The notes: generated by a model not told the origin, from the letters alone. Positions 28,875 through 38,784 are shown, counted from the first letter of the stretch. The stretch: 60,217 bases of DNA from Alphaproteobacteria bacterium (GCA_015062335.1 SUUU01000003.1:1-60217); one strand, 5' to 3'. A program made the numbers and translations.

Positions 28875-28926
28875 TTATTTTTTTATATTTCTTTTTCTTA
28901 TGTTTTTTCTATATAAAAAATATCCT
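28836..28926 (-). repeat. Direct repeat of the dedA 3' end, 63-bp period
   Basis: A 28-bp identical block occurs at 28836-28863 and 28899-28926. The inner copy encodes GYFLYRKNI inside the DedA-family gene; the outer copy lies beyond the stop codon and, because the period is 63 bp (21 codons), would encode the same peptide in the same frame. This looks like an in-frame tandem duplication later cut off by a stop codon. Confidence 0.8.
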
Positions 28927-29435
28927 AGCGCTAGCATTAATATAAACAGTGCAACATACTGAACGTACTCCAAATGATCTTTGACAGATTCCAGAGCATT
29001 CGCAAAGACATATCCTGCACCAGCAACCGAAACGGCCCAAATAAATGCTGCGGGAACATTTAAAGTGGAATATTTCAACGGAGATATATTTGAAATCCCT
29101 ATCATGATTGGACTAATATTGCGAATACCATATACGAAGCGACATCCAAAAATAAATACTGAATCATATTTTCTTAAAAACTCAATCACTTTTTGTGCTT
29201 TTTTCTTTAAATGAGGTCTGTTATTTAACAATCTCATTCCGTAAATTCTTCCGACAAAATATAGACCCTGTTCAGTCAATAAAGTACCTAAAAATGCAGA
29301 TAAAATAACTGTTTGCAGAGACATCAATCCCTGCTTACACAAAAATCCAGCTGTTAACACAGCAATCTCGCCTTCTACACATGCGAATATAAAAACGGCG
29401 TAATACCCATACTCTTGAATAAAATGCTCGAACAA
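28875..29435 (-). CDS. DedA-family inner-membrane protein
   Basis: 186 residues. It has the VTT/SNARE-associated fold: an N-terminal re-entrant segment with acidic residue (ACVEGEIAVLTAGFL), GTLLTEQGLYFVGRIYG, and the FGCRFVYGIRNISPIMIGIS motif with conserved arginines, followed by two C-terminal helices and a lysine-rich tail. DedA proteins are proton-dependent lipid flippases or undecaprenyl-phosphate recyclers in studied bacteria; the substrate here is unknown. It lies just downstream of the tRNA-Arg/tRNA-Val pair on the same strand. The C-terminal tail coincides with a tandem repeat. Confidence 0.85.
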   Translation of the reverse strand: MFEHFIQEYGYYAVFIFACVEGEIAVLTAGFLCKQGLMSLQTVILSAFLGTLLTEQGLYFVGRIYGMRLLNNRPHLKKKAQKVIEFLRKYDSVFIFGCRFVYGIRNISPIMIGISNISPLKYSTLNVPAAFIWAVSVAGAGYVFANALESVKDHLEYVQYVALFILMLALGYFLYRKNIRKRNIKK

Positions 29436-29457
29436 GGCGTTTCTCTTAATCTCAAAG

Positions 29458-29534
29458 TGGTGCGCCCGGAAGGACTCGAACCCTCAATCTTCAGATCCGT
29501 AGTCTGACGCTCTATCCAATTGGGCTACGGGCGC
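29458..29534 (-). tRNA. tRNA-Arg (anticodon ACG)
   Basis: The minus strand forms a full cloverleaf: acceptor GCGCCCG/CGGGCGC, anticodon stem TCAGA/TCTGA around CTACGGA (anticodon ACG, wobble A read as inosine), T arm GGTTCGAGTCC and encoded CCA. It is 6 bp downstream of tRNA-Val. Confidence 0.97.
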
Positions 29535-29540
29535 ACAAGA

Positions 29541-29615
29541 TGGTGGGTGGTAACAGATTCGAACTGCTGACCCTCTCGGTGTAAACGAGATGCTCTACCA
29601 CTGAGCTAACCACCC
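29541..29615 (-). tRNA. tRNA-Val (anticodon TAC)
   Basis: Acceptor GGGTGGT/ACCACCC, D arm GCTC...GAGC, anticodon stem TCTCG/CGAGA with loop TTTACAC (anticodon TAC), T arm AGTTCGAATCT and encoded CCA. With the GAC gene at 11719 this covers all four valine codons. Confidence 0.97.
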
Positions 29616-29680
29616 CCATGCGGATTGAAGAATATCTTAATTTAACTACGCTTGCAAGAATATATTGAGATATTTTATCT

Positions 29681-30778
29681 CTAATATCTACGGTAAATTC
29701 TCGATAAAGCAGAAACTATCAATCCTATACCGATCATAAAGGTAATCATTGAACTGCCTCCATAAGACAAAAAGGGTAAAGGAATACCTACAACAGGTAA
29801 TATTCCCATAACCATGCTTATATTGACAAATACGTGTAAAAATAATAGTAAAGCTATCCCATTGCTCAAATGTCTGGAAAACTTGTTCTTACTCTCTCGT
29901 CCCATTTGAAAAAAATACATTACTAAGCATACAAATAAAAAAATTATAAATACAGCACCAACGAATCCCCATTCCTCTGCAATCGTTGTAAATATAAAGT
30001 CGGTATGTTTTTCAGGAAGAAAATTTAAGTTACTTTGGGTCCCCTGAAATAAACCTTTGCCGAAAAGATGTCCTGAACCTATCGCTATTTTAGATTGCAA
30101 AACATGATATCCAGTTCCTAAAGGATCTCGATCTGAATCTAAAAAATTTAAAATTCTGTTTTTTTGATAATCATGTAAAGCATACCATCCAAATGGACAT
30201 AGGCCGATTATCCCTAAAACTGAGTAGCAAAACGGCTTAAATGGAAACCCTGCCAAAAACATCATTCCGATTCCAACGCTGATTAATAGCAATGCAGTAC
30301 CCAAATCAGGCTGTTTAGTGATTAAAATTGCAGGTAACATGATTAACATCAGAGGAAACCTGTGATTTTTTAGGTTTTTTAATTCCTCAATCGTTAAAGA
30401 AGAATAATATCTGGATAAAGCTAAAATTAAGGCAATTTTCATGAATTCAGATGGTTGAAACGTAAAAATATATAAATCTATCCATCTTTGAGCGCCGAGC
30501 TTTATTACTCCTAATAATTCAACAATCATTAACGAGATAAATGCACATAAATAAAATACATAGGCAAAGTTTTCCCAAGTTTTAATATGAACAGAGGCCA
30601 CTATAACCATAATTACAAGGCCAAAAAACAACCTGGCAACGTGTTTTTGGATAACCACGTAATTTCCGTTAAAAGCAGATATTTGACCTAATATACTTAT
30701 GGCTAAAATCAGAACTAGCAAACAAAATAATATTTTGGCAGTATTAACGAAATAGAATTTTTTTTTGCTAATTTTCAT
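29681..30778 (-). CDS. rodA: Rod-shape SEDS peptidoglycan polymerase RodA
   Basis: 365 residues with about ten membrane segments. SEDS glycosyltransferases polymerise lipid II with a partner class B PBP. Family motifs include GAQRWIDLYIFTFQPSEFMKIALIL, KQPDLGTALLL, the FLPEKHTDFIFTTIAEEWGF loop with the essential-type residues, and GIPLPFLSYGGSS near the end. It overlaps the PBP2 gene by 11 bases and is the last gene of the mreB-mreC-mreD-mrdA-rodA cluster, so it is RodA rather than FtsW. Confidence 0.95.
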   Translation of the reverse strand: MKISKKKFYFVNTAKILFCLLVLILAISILGQISAFNGNYVVIQKHVARLFFGLVIMVIVASVHIKTWENFAYVFYLCAFISLMIVELLGVIKLGAQRWIDLYIFTFQPSEFMKIALILALSRYYSSLTIEELKNLKNHRFPLMLIMLPAILITKQPDLGTALLLISVGIGMMFLAGFPFKPFCYSVLGIIGLCPFGWYALHDYQKNRILNFLDSDRDPLGTGYHVLQSKIAIGSGHLFGKGLFQGTQSNLNFLPEKHTDFIFTTIAEEWGFVGAVFIIFLFVCLVMYFFQMGRESKNKFSRHLSNGIALLLFLHVFVNISMVMGILPVVGIPLPFLSYGGSSMITFMIGIGLIVSALSRIYRRY

Positions 30779-32513
30779 GTTTTTCCATAATCAGCTTATC
30801 GAATATTTTTCTTGCGACAGGAGCCGCCACTTTAGCTCCACCTCCCCCATGCTCTATAAATACAGTGACTATATATTTCGGTTTATTAGTCGGAGCAACT
30901 CCTACAAAAAAAGCGTGATCTCTGTATTTCCATTTAATCAAATTTTGATTTATACCTACTTCATCTGACCTAAGTTTTCTCACTTGAGAGGAGCCAGTTT
31001 TTCCTGAAATACCGTAAAGCGTTCGGCATGAACCGCTCGCCGTACCCAAGTAACAAACTTGTCGTAATCCTTCTTTGACAGTATCGGCGCTTTTTTTGTC
31101 TATTGGTAGAACCCTATTACTATTCGAATGATCATTTAACAGAGATACAGAATAATTCAAATTATTACTATACAACTTTCCCATCATGGTCGCGACTTGA
31201 ATTAATGTTGTAAGCACAGATCCTTGCCCTATTCCAGCAAGCATTGTTTCATAAGTTTTCCAATGACTTTTGTGTTTCAGAAATTTCCACTCTTTCGATG
31301 GAATTAATCCTCTCTTTTCATTTGGTAACTCTATCCCTGTTTTATTTCCTAATCCGAATTCTTTAGCATATTTTTGAATTTTTTCTATGCCGAGCTTCTT
31401 GGCTATCTCAAAAAAATAACAATCACAAGACTTACTTAAAGCTTCAACCATATCTATCCAGCCGTGCCCTGCCCTATTCCAACAATGAAACACATGATTG
31501 TCTTGTTTGATACCCCCTGTACATAAAAATTTATGATTAGCCTTAATAATACCTTCCTTTAATGCTGCATAAGCGACAATAATCTTAAACACAGAACCAG
31601 GTGGATATGATGAGTAAACTGCTCGATCCAATAAAGGTTTATATTGAGAAGAATTCCAGTTTTTCCATTCGCTGACCGATGGACCCATGCTCATGCTATT
31701 AATATTATACCCTGGATATGAAACTAGCGCCAATACTTTACCTTCCATATCTAAAACACAGCAAGCCCCAACGTGATATGGTTTTAGCAAGTTATAAACA
31801 TATTTTTGTAACTTTGCATTAATTGAAAGAATAATATCTTGTCCATCAACAGGGGCTTCTTGATCAATGGTTCTTATTTTTTTTCCGACAGAATTGATCT
31901 CTTTTTGAATATTCCCCGGCATTCCGCTGAGTTGCTCGTTAAAAAACAATTCTAATCCTGTTTTTCCCTCTAGAATCTGAATTTCATCACTAAGTTTTGA
32001 CGTATAACCTATAATATGACTAAGTTCTTCCGGCATGTTATATCGACGAAGATAACTATTTGTAATATAAACTCCATTACATTTGAAAAGATTCATCATA
32101 ACCTTAACATATTCCTCTCGGCTGATTGATTCCTTTACGACAATCTCGGAAACTCGAGACTTTCTTCGCGACTCTAATTTTAAGATGTCATTTTTCGTCA
32201 AGTTGAGACATGTTTGTAATATTTTTATATTACTTTTGAAAACTTGTAATGAGCAGTAATCCATTACCACTTTGTGATTACATTCGCTATACGCAAGTAA
32301 TGTTCCATCTGAAGAGAAAATATTCCCCCTTTTCGGAAGTAAAGGCATTAACCTAATTCTGTTTTTGTCGGATAAAAGCTGATACTTTTTCGAATGCTTG
32401 ACTTGTAAAAAATACAGATTTCCAACCAGTATCAAACTAAGAATGATCACAACAGTTTTCATTATATTCTGCCTGAAAATCAATTCTTTCTGAAATTTTT
32501 CATTTTGCAACAT
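30768..32513 (-). CDS. mrdA: Penicillin-binding protein 2 (elongation transpeptidase)
   Basis: 581 residues. After a short cytoplasmic part and one membrane helix (about 18-38), the pedestal domain is followed by the transpeptidase. Active-site motifs are visible: the serine and lysine in PPGSVFKI, SCD in LSKSCDCYFFE (the SxD form normal for PBP2), and KTG in GKTGSSQV. It crosslinks wall peptidoglycan made by RodA during elongation. It overlaps mreD upstream by 14 bases. Confidence 0.95.
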   Translation of the reverse strand: MLQNEKFQKELIFRQNIMKTVVIILSLILVGNLYFLQVKHSKKYQLLSDKNRIRLMPLLPKRGNIFSSDGTLLAYSECNHKVVMDYCSLQVFKSNIKILQTCLNLTKNDILKLESRRKSRVSEIVVKESISREEYVKVMMNLFKCNGVYITNSYLRRYNMPEELSHIIGYTSKLSDEIQILEGKTGLELFFNEQLSGMPGNIQKEINSVGKKIRTIDQEAPVDGQDIILSINAKLQKYVYNLLKPYHVGACCVLDMEGKVLALVSYPGYNINSMSMGPSVSEWKNWNSSQYKPLLDRAVYSSYPPGSVFKIIVAYAALKEGIIKANHKFLCTGGIKQDNHVFHCWNRAGHGWIDMVEALSKSCDCYFFEIAKKLGIEKIQKYAKEFGLGNKTGIELPNEKRGLIPSKEWKFLKHKSHWKTYETMLAGIGQGSVLTTLIQVATMMGKLYSNNLNYSVSLLNDHSNSNRVLPIDKKSADTVKEGLRQVCYLGTASGSCRTLYGISGKTGSSQVRKLRSDEVGINQNLIKWKYRDHAFFVGVAPTNKPKYIVTVFIEHGGGGAKVAAPVARKIFDKLIMEKHEN

Positions 32514-32934
32514 TTTGAATTCTCTTTAGAACTTCAATTACTCCGTAAATGAACATAGTTTTCAAAAGTACAAGCGCATGTTCCATAATATTGTAATTAC
32601 CATCAAAACAAACAGTTATAAAATACATAAAAATTTCGACAATTATTAATACAAACAATAAATAGTACCACAAGCTCAACGACGAAAAATATTTTCGTGA
32701 TTTTTTGATCTCATCAAGAACTATCATCGTCAGCGACAGATAAGCAAAGGACATACCTACAAAATTTAAATGATACAAATCAAAAAAAATAGAAACTATC
32801 CACCAAAATATATAATTTTTATCTTCTAATACATTTTCTATAACCATGGCCAATAACAGGGCCAATCCTGTGCTTTGTGATAATAACAAAATCAAAAGAA
32901 GACAGATGATATTAATTGTTACTGTTCTTGACAT
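32500..32934 (-). CDS. mreD: Rod shape-determining membrane protein MreD
   Basis: 144 residues, almost entirely hydrophobic with about five membrane segments, acidic residues in the first third (MVIENVLED) and the size of MreD. MreD is poorly conserved, so the call rests largely on position between mreC and mrdA; it overlaps both (16 and 14 bases). Confidence 0.8.
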   Translation of the reverse strand: MSRTVTINIICLLLILLLSQSTGLALLLAMVIENVLEDKNYIFWWIVSIFFDLYHLNFVGMSFAYLSLTMIVLDEIKKSRKYFSSLSLWYYLLFVLIIVEIFMYFITVCFDGNYNIMEHALVLLKTMFIYGVIEVLKRIQNVAK

Positions 32935-33721
32935 CGATCAACGCATACATATTTGATATTACTGAAATCCGCAAACGGTATGACGTAATTGTTCGCTCCG
33001 ATTTTTTGAATTTTTCCTATCGGCATTTTTTCTCGAAATACACTGCCATAGTTGGATGTTTCAACTATTTCGCCATCGGAGACATCTTCGCCAAGTAAAG
33101 ATATTTTTAATAGATTTGAATTATCACCGCTTAACATACAGTCAACACCTGCTACCTTAGCTGGAATAGTCGAATTTGAGTCGGTTATTAGTAATATTTT
33201 ACTGCTTGTTTCGCTTACTTCTATTACCCTTCCTATTAAGCCGGCTTCTTCAAAGACGAAGTCATCGATTTTGATTCCTTGATCAGATCCGCAATTTATC
33301 AACGCGGATTTCACAAAATCGTTATCAAAAACGGAAATAACCTTCGCTATAACTATGTTTGCAAAAGAACCCTCCTTTACTTTCAACAATTTCCTCAATT
33401 CTTGATTTTCTTGTTGAATCAAATTCGCCCTAGATATTTCTGCTTTCAGTCTACAGATTTCATTCCTCTGTCGAAAAATAATTTTTCCCGATTTTCCGGA
33501 AAAGTCATAATACAGGCTACTAAGGTAATTGTAACTGACATCCTTAACGTAATCGATAGATTGTTTTAAATTTACAATTTTCTGAAAACAACATTTGATC
33601 ACACTATCAAAATGATGAAGAACTACAATCAAACACAAAAAAGCGCCGATTACATAAAACACTTTGGTATCTCGAGCGCTTTTGAATAATTTAAATCTTT
33701 TACCTACGTACTGCTCATCCA

Positions 33722-33722
<1 letters not shown>
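32919..33722 (-). CDS. mreC: Rod shape-determining protein MreC
   Basis: 267 residues. One membrane helix (about 16-35) is followed by a coiled coil (roughly 75-110, rich in E/N/L heptads, IQQENQELRKLLKVKEG region) and the beta-rich periplasmic MreC domain with VISVFDNDFVKSALINCGSDQGI, LIGRVIEVSETSSKILLITD and the final FREKMPIGKI. MreC organises PBP2/RodA. The ATG at 33722 overlaps the mreB stop by one base (TGATG). Confidence 0.92.
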
Positions 33723-34814
<1,092 letters not shown>

Positions 34815-34834
34815 GGCATAATGCGCTCTGTGAA

Positions 34835-34862
34835 TTGATTTTTTTTACAAAGCGACTAGAAT
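34835..34862 (+). promoter_or_regulatory. Promoter of the exported protein gene at 34905
   Basis: TTGATT (34835-34840) and TAGAAT (34857-34862) are spaced 16 bp and lie about 42 bp before the ATG, back to back with the mreB promoter. Confidence 0.45.
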
Positions 34863-34904
34863 GCAAGTGGTGTCGTTTACGCGTCTCATCTAGCATCGGA
34901 GCTT

Positions 34905-36059
34905 ATGGTGAAAAAATGTAGTTATTTACTAGTTTTTGGCTGTGTGTTTACAGTTTTATGTAATGATTTTCAAGACCTCCCTCTTGATTATGTTACCGCT
35001 CGTAGTGTCTACAATGATAAAAAATCTAGTAATAACTATAATACTATTGCAAGATTAATCGCAGGATTAGAAAAGTGTTCCGATGAGAGCTACAACGATT
35101 ACGCAAAGTCAATTGCTTCCTCTTGGAAGAAACTGCAAACGGACAGTCTTAGTTTAATCCCGAAATGGGTCGATATTCATGTGTCGCCGTACACAAAGAA
35201 TAGCGATACTTTGTTTTATCCTTTTGGAGGACCAGATATTTCGTACGCTTTTGCGTTTTTCCCAAATGCGCAAAAATACATTTTAGTTGGTTTGGAACCA
35301 ATTGGCAGTTTTACAAAAATTGAGAAAAGTTTAAAAAATCAAAAGGCATATAATGCAATAAAAACAGCCTGTTCATCTTATTTAAAAAATGGATATTTCA
35401 TAACGTCTGAAATGGTAACACAACTTTCAAACAACGACATTCGAGGTGGCCTTAATCTGATCCTTTTACAGCTTGCTATGCTTGATTATGATATTTTGGA
35501 CATTGTCGAAGGGGGTATTACGTCTTCCGGTAAGTTTGTAGACACAAATAAAGGAAATGTTGACTGTGCTAAGATCATATGTAAAAAGGGTAAATCAGAA
35601 AAAACGATATATTATATACGTTTAAATCTGAGTAATACGAATTCGAGATTAGAAAATCTACTCCATTTCGTATCTCAATTTTCGTTTTCTACATTTATAA
35701 AAAGCGCGTCATATGCTCTACACGGAAGAGATTTTTCCGACATTCGAAGTTTTATTTTAAAAAACACACGATATATCTTGCAAGATGATACCGGCATTCC
35801 ATTTGCGTTTTTCAAATCTGATTGGTGTATCCAAGCATTCGGAGTATATACGCATCCCACTCTTTCTGTTTTTCGCTTATACAAACAACCCTCCTTATTT
35901 GAATTTTTTCACAGTAATCCAAAGATTAGTATTCCTTACAAAATAGGGTACGGATATAACCAATGTCGACCGAATCTTTTAGGATGTGTGCCAAAGCGAC
36001 CTAGTTCTCAAATTGCAGAAAGCGAATCGGAGGCATTTGTTGGCGTCCCAACTTTTTAA
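34905..36059 (+). CDS. Exported protein of unknown function with a YPFGGPD motif
   Basis: 384 residues. A signal peptide (MVKKCSYLLVFGCVFTVLC, cleavage or lipidation near residue 19) is clear, and the ATG has CGGAG just upstream. The striking block is FYPFGGPD (104-111), followed by a strand and GLEPIG (129-134). I recall similar F/Y-PF-S/G-GPD and GLEPxG segments in uncharacterised secreted proteins of other bacteria, but cannot name the family. The rest is mixed alpha/beta with scattered cysteines and a Ser/Glu-rich tail. No catalytic motif is recognised. It stands alone between mreB and an LRR-like gene, in a patch of three exported proteins. Confidence 0.75.
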   Translation: MVKKCSYLLVFGCVFTVLCNDFQDLPLDYVTARSVYNDKKSSNNYNTIARLIAGLEKCSDESYNDYAKSIASSWKKLQTDSLSLIPKWVDIHVSPYTKNSDTLFYPFGGPDISYAFAFFPNAQKYILVGLEPIGSFTKIEKSLKNQKAYNAIKTACSSYLKNGYFITSEMVTQLSNNDIRGGLNLILLQLAMLDYDILDIVEGGITSSGKFVDTNKGNVDCAKIICKKGKSEKTIYYIRLNLSNTNSRLENLLHFVSQFSFSTFIKSASYALHGRDFSDIRSFILKNTRYILQDDTGIPFAFFKSDWCIQAFGVYTHPTLSVFRLYKQPSLFEFFHSNPKISIPYKIGYGYNQCRPNLLGCVPKRPSSQIAESESEAFVGVPTF

Positions 36060-36080
36060 TGCTGAAACATATAAAGATAT

Positions 36081-36109
36081 TTGACGATTTGGCCATTTTG
36101 TAGTACTAT
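36081..36109 (+). promoter_or_regulatory. Promoter of the small exported LRR-like gene
   Basis: TTGACG (36081-36086) and TACTAT (36104-36109) are spaced exactly 17 bp, 46 bp before the ATG at 36156. The -35 matches five of six consensus bases. Confidence 0.5.
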
Positions 36110-36155
36110 GATTGCGTTGATTTTGTAGGCCCTACATATACGGAGGTGTACGGTG

Positions 36156-36740
36156 ATGAAGAAAATGATTTTAGGTTCTTGTTTGGCTCTAGTGTCGTTT
36201 TGTGGAAATTGTTGTGAAATGAATAGATCTCAAAGCTCAGATAATTTGGTTTGTAAAAAGCTTATTGTATATGGAGATGCTAGCAAGGAACATCAAAGAA
36301 GACTTTCAGATCCTGTTACACAAAAAGAAAAATTAGAATCTGTGCGTCGTATCTCTGTGGATGACTTTTTAAGTATGAATGAGAGCGATGCTCAACAGTA
36401 TAACGATGTTAATTTTTGCAACGTAGAGATTGATAGAGCATGTGCCGATAAGTTTTGGGAGGTATTCAATGGCATGGACAATTTGTTGTTTGATAGTTGC
36501 GTATTTGTAGATGGTTGTAAATTTACAGATATTTTTGATGGAGAGTATCGAGTGGCTTGCTTATCACTGATAAATTGTAACATAAAGTTGGACGATATTG
36601 ATAGTATTTTGTGCCTTCTGTATCCATACAATATAAAAAAGCTTAATTTCCAAGATAACGGGTTATCAGGCGATGCTGTTCGCGAATTAATGGCGAAAAG
36701 ATTAATGAGTTGTGCAAAGTCAATTGATTGCTCTGTATAG
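36156..36740 (+). CDS. Small exported protein with a single LRR-like repeat
   Basis: 194 residues. GGAGG at 36142-36146 serves either the ATG at 36156 or a GTG at 36153. A signal peptide (MKKMILGSCLALVSFCGNCC) is followed by a polar region and then strand-turn units VNFCNVEID, LLFDSCVFVDGC, CLSLINCNIKLDD and IKKLNFQDNGLSGDAVRELM; the last closely follows the ribonuclease-inhibitor-type LRR consensus and resembles repeats of the large LRR protein at 149-1645. Cysteine is unusually frequent. Function unknown; it may be a truncated or minimal member of that exported LRR family. Confidence 0.7.
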   Translation: MKKMILGSCLALVSFCGNCCEMNRSQSSDNLVCKKLIVYGDASKEHQRRLSDPVTQKEKLESVRRISVDDFLSMNESDAQQYNDVNFCNVEIDRACADKFWEVFNGMDNLLFDSCVFVDGCKFTDIFDGEYRVACLSLINCNIKLDDIDSILCLLYPYNIKKLNFQDNGLSGDAVRELMAKRLMSCAKSIDCSV

Positions 36741-36884
36741 AACTGTGCATTATACTGCTGTTGCCCTCCAGTTGCGAAAGAAAAATGTGCTGTGTTGGTT
36801 TCTGATTTTTCGTAAGCCGCGAAGGTTCGGAGGTTTCTTTCGCGACGTGGTCTAATGTAGGTAAGTATGGCAAGCTTCTTTGGA

Positions 36885-37937
36885 TCATATGGCATTAGAG
36901 TTGGTTATGCAGATGTATTGTATATTATTTATTCCGGTGGTGTTATATAGTCTATTAAATAATCTGCTTTTTTCTTGCTGTAACGCCTTGAGTTGTAGGT
37001 ATTGGTTCATGATTTTTGCAACATCAGCGAGTGCTTTCTGCTCATCACCTGTGGCGTTCCATTTTTCACCCATAAGTTCAGCTGGCGGTATAGAACATAA
37101 TGGAACTTCTAGTATTTTTTGATTTTGCGCATCGTTTAAACAGCATTTTATTTTAAATCCTTGTGTTATCTGGTCGAGCCTTATAAGGCTGACCAATTCA
37201 TCGAAAAGAAGAGGTAAGTTAATATAGTCCTTTGCACCAGATTTTGCGGTAATACTACTAAAATCATGAAAAAATATACGAAACTTGACGTTTGGAAATG
37301 CTACAGCCAATTGCTTGTAGTATGCTATACATGGATAGTTATGATTGTCAATAGCATTGTTTCTGCATGGAGGGGATTCCGTATATATACACAAAGTTCC
37401 TTTAATATCTGTATTAACACCATTTGTTATAATATTTGGATAATTATGTGAAGTGCGACAAAACGGTACCACTGCTCCAGGCCGTAAGTGGCCAAATTGT
37501 GCCGGAACAGCTGAGACATACTTAGCAGAAGGAAGCTCTCGTTCGTATATTCTTTGATGTTCATTTTCAAGGGCTACGATTGCCAACTGTCTTTCTGTAT
37601 GCATATTGGAACTGTAATGTAAAACATGTCCATCAGTAGTATTTGGATTATTCTTGGCAATATTTGTGTTATGTTTTCGTTTTTTCGCTACATATACCTT
37701 TTGAGGATCTGTATTATCTTTAGGAAAGAATACAGCGCAACCAGGCATTTGCCAGTTTATGTTTGAAGGAAATCTTTCTAAGGATAACTCTTGCTCAAGG
37801 TGTTGATTTATAAATTCAACAAACTCAGGCTCGTCGCCTACCTCTCGATCTGTGAGATATACATCTCCATTAACAAAATTGAGAAATGAACAAACGCTTA
37901 TAAATGAAATAACAATATTTCTAAAAATCTTTTTCAT
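36885..37937 (-). CDS. Exported deaminase-fold protein (putative zinc-dependent deaminase effector or toxin)
   Basis: 350 residues. The ATG has CGGAG 6 bases upstream and gives a signal peptide (MKKIFRNIVISFISVCSFLNFVNG). The middle shows the cytidine-deaminase-like order: strands AVFFPKDN and KVYVAKKR (about 68-87), a helix beginning MHTERQLAIVAL with H113-T-E115, a strand GTLCIYTESPPC with C191, a second zinc-type cysteine C203 at the start of helix CIAYYKQLAVAF, then strand VKFRIFFHDF. H-x-E plus P-C...C are the zinc and proton-shuttle residues of the superfamily, and the HxER/YTE-x-PC flavour recalls bacterial toxin deaminases. The 11-residue gap between cysteines is longer than CxxC. The C-terminal 100 residues are helical and unassigned. 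No immunity gene is evident. Confidence 0.65.
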   Translation of the reverse strand: MKKIFRNIVISFISVCSFLNFVNGDVYLTDREVGDEPEFVEFINQHLEQELSLERFPSNINWQMPGCAVFFPKDNTDPQKVYVAKKRKHNTNIAKNNPNTTDGHVLHYSSNMHTERQLAIVALENEHQRIYERELPSAKYVSAVPAQFGHLRPGAVVPFCRTSHNYPNIITNGVNTDIKGTLCIYTESPPCRNNAIDNHNYPCIAYYKQLAVAFPNVKFRIFFHDFSSITAKSGAKDYINLPLLFDELVSLIRLDQITQGFKIKCCLNDAQNQKILEVPLCSIPPAELMGEKWNATGDEQKALADVAKIMNQYLQLKALQQEKSRLFNRLYNTTGINNIQYICITNSNAI

Positions 37938-38136
37938 ATCAACTCCGATAATACTCAGATCAATGGTACCAGCACAAACTTAATAAAAAGCAAATGTCAT
38001 GAAAGGTCTTTCGAAAAAATGATAGACGCTGTTTTAGTGCTCATATTTCAACATTTTTCACACGCTTCGATTCAATGTTGCACTGCTTATCGATATGACA
38101 GTTGAATTCGTAACACGCATAACAAGCTGCTGTGTA

Positions 38137-38784
38137 TCAAGGGTTAAACACACTTTTTAATCTATTTCGAAGTTTTAAATTTTCGATAGCTTCAGAGTAG
38201 TCATCATTGTCGAAGATGTATGAACCAGCGATTGCATACGATATCCCCTCGCAGTTACTTATCGTTTCATCGCTGACTCCTCCGTCTACCCCAATGTCTC
38301 CAATGAATAATGATTGTACTTTTGTAATTTTTGCAATTTGTGACATTAAAAATCTTTGTCCTTTTTGTCCAGGATTTACGGTCATTATCAAAACAGAATC
38401 CAACAAATCTTGATCTATATATTTCAAAAAATCAGTGGAGGTTCCAGGGTTTATCGCTATACACGATTTTTTCCCAAAGGATTTAATATCTTGTAACACT
38501 TTATGAATATGATTGGTAGATTCGACATGAACAGTGATGATATCAGCTCCGGCTTCTGCAAAAGTTCGAATATGTTTTTCGGGATTATCTATCATCAAGT
38601 GCACATCAAATGGCAGAGACGTAATTTCACGATGAGCAGCGATTATATCAGCACCGAAAGTTATTTTATCAACGAAATGCCCATCCATAACATCCCAGTG
38701 AATTCCGTCAGCATCATTTAACTCTCTTAATTCTTCACCTAAACAACAAAAATTTGCAGACAGCATAGATGGATAAATTTTCAT
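38137..38784 (-). CDS. rpe: Ribulose-phosphate 3-epimerase
   Basis: 215 residues. It interconverts ribulose 5-phosphate and xylulose 5-phosphate in the pentose phosphate pathway. TIM-barrel family motifs are intact: PSMLSANF at the N-terminus, HWDVMDGHFVDKITFG and FDVHLMI with the metal-binding His/Asp residues, VNPGQKGQRF and the phosphate-binding DGGVSDE. Together with the transaldolase at 48127 it indicates a working non-oxidative pentose phosphate branch. Confidence 0.96.
   Translation of the reverse strand: MKIYPSMLSANFCCLGEELRELNDADGIHWDVMDGHFVDKITFGADIIAAHREITSLPFDVHLMIDNPEKHIRTFAEAGADIITVHVESTNHIHKVLQDIKSFGKKSCIAINPGTSTDFLKYIDQDLLDSVLIMTVNPGQKGQRFLMSQIAKITKVQSLFIGDIGVDGGVSDETISNCEGISYAIAGSYIFDNDDYSEAIENLKLRNRLKSVFNP

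Noticed and set aside
36774-36843. Inverted repeat GCGAAAGAAA/TTTCTTTCGC as a terminator between convergent genes
   Set aside because: The arms are 50 bp apart and no T-tract follows on either strand; kept only as a curiosity.
36392-36895. 167-codon minus-strand ORF antisense to the small LRR-like gene
   Set aside because: The opposite strand has a signal peptide, promoter and ribosome site; this frame has no recognisable motif and overlaps two better genes.
37948-37977. TTGTGC/TATTAT promoter-like pair (18-bp spacer, minus strand) before the deaminase gene
   Set aside because: The implied transcription start would fall at or after the ribosome site, so it cannot serve this gene as it stands.
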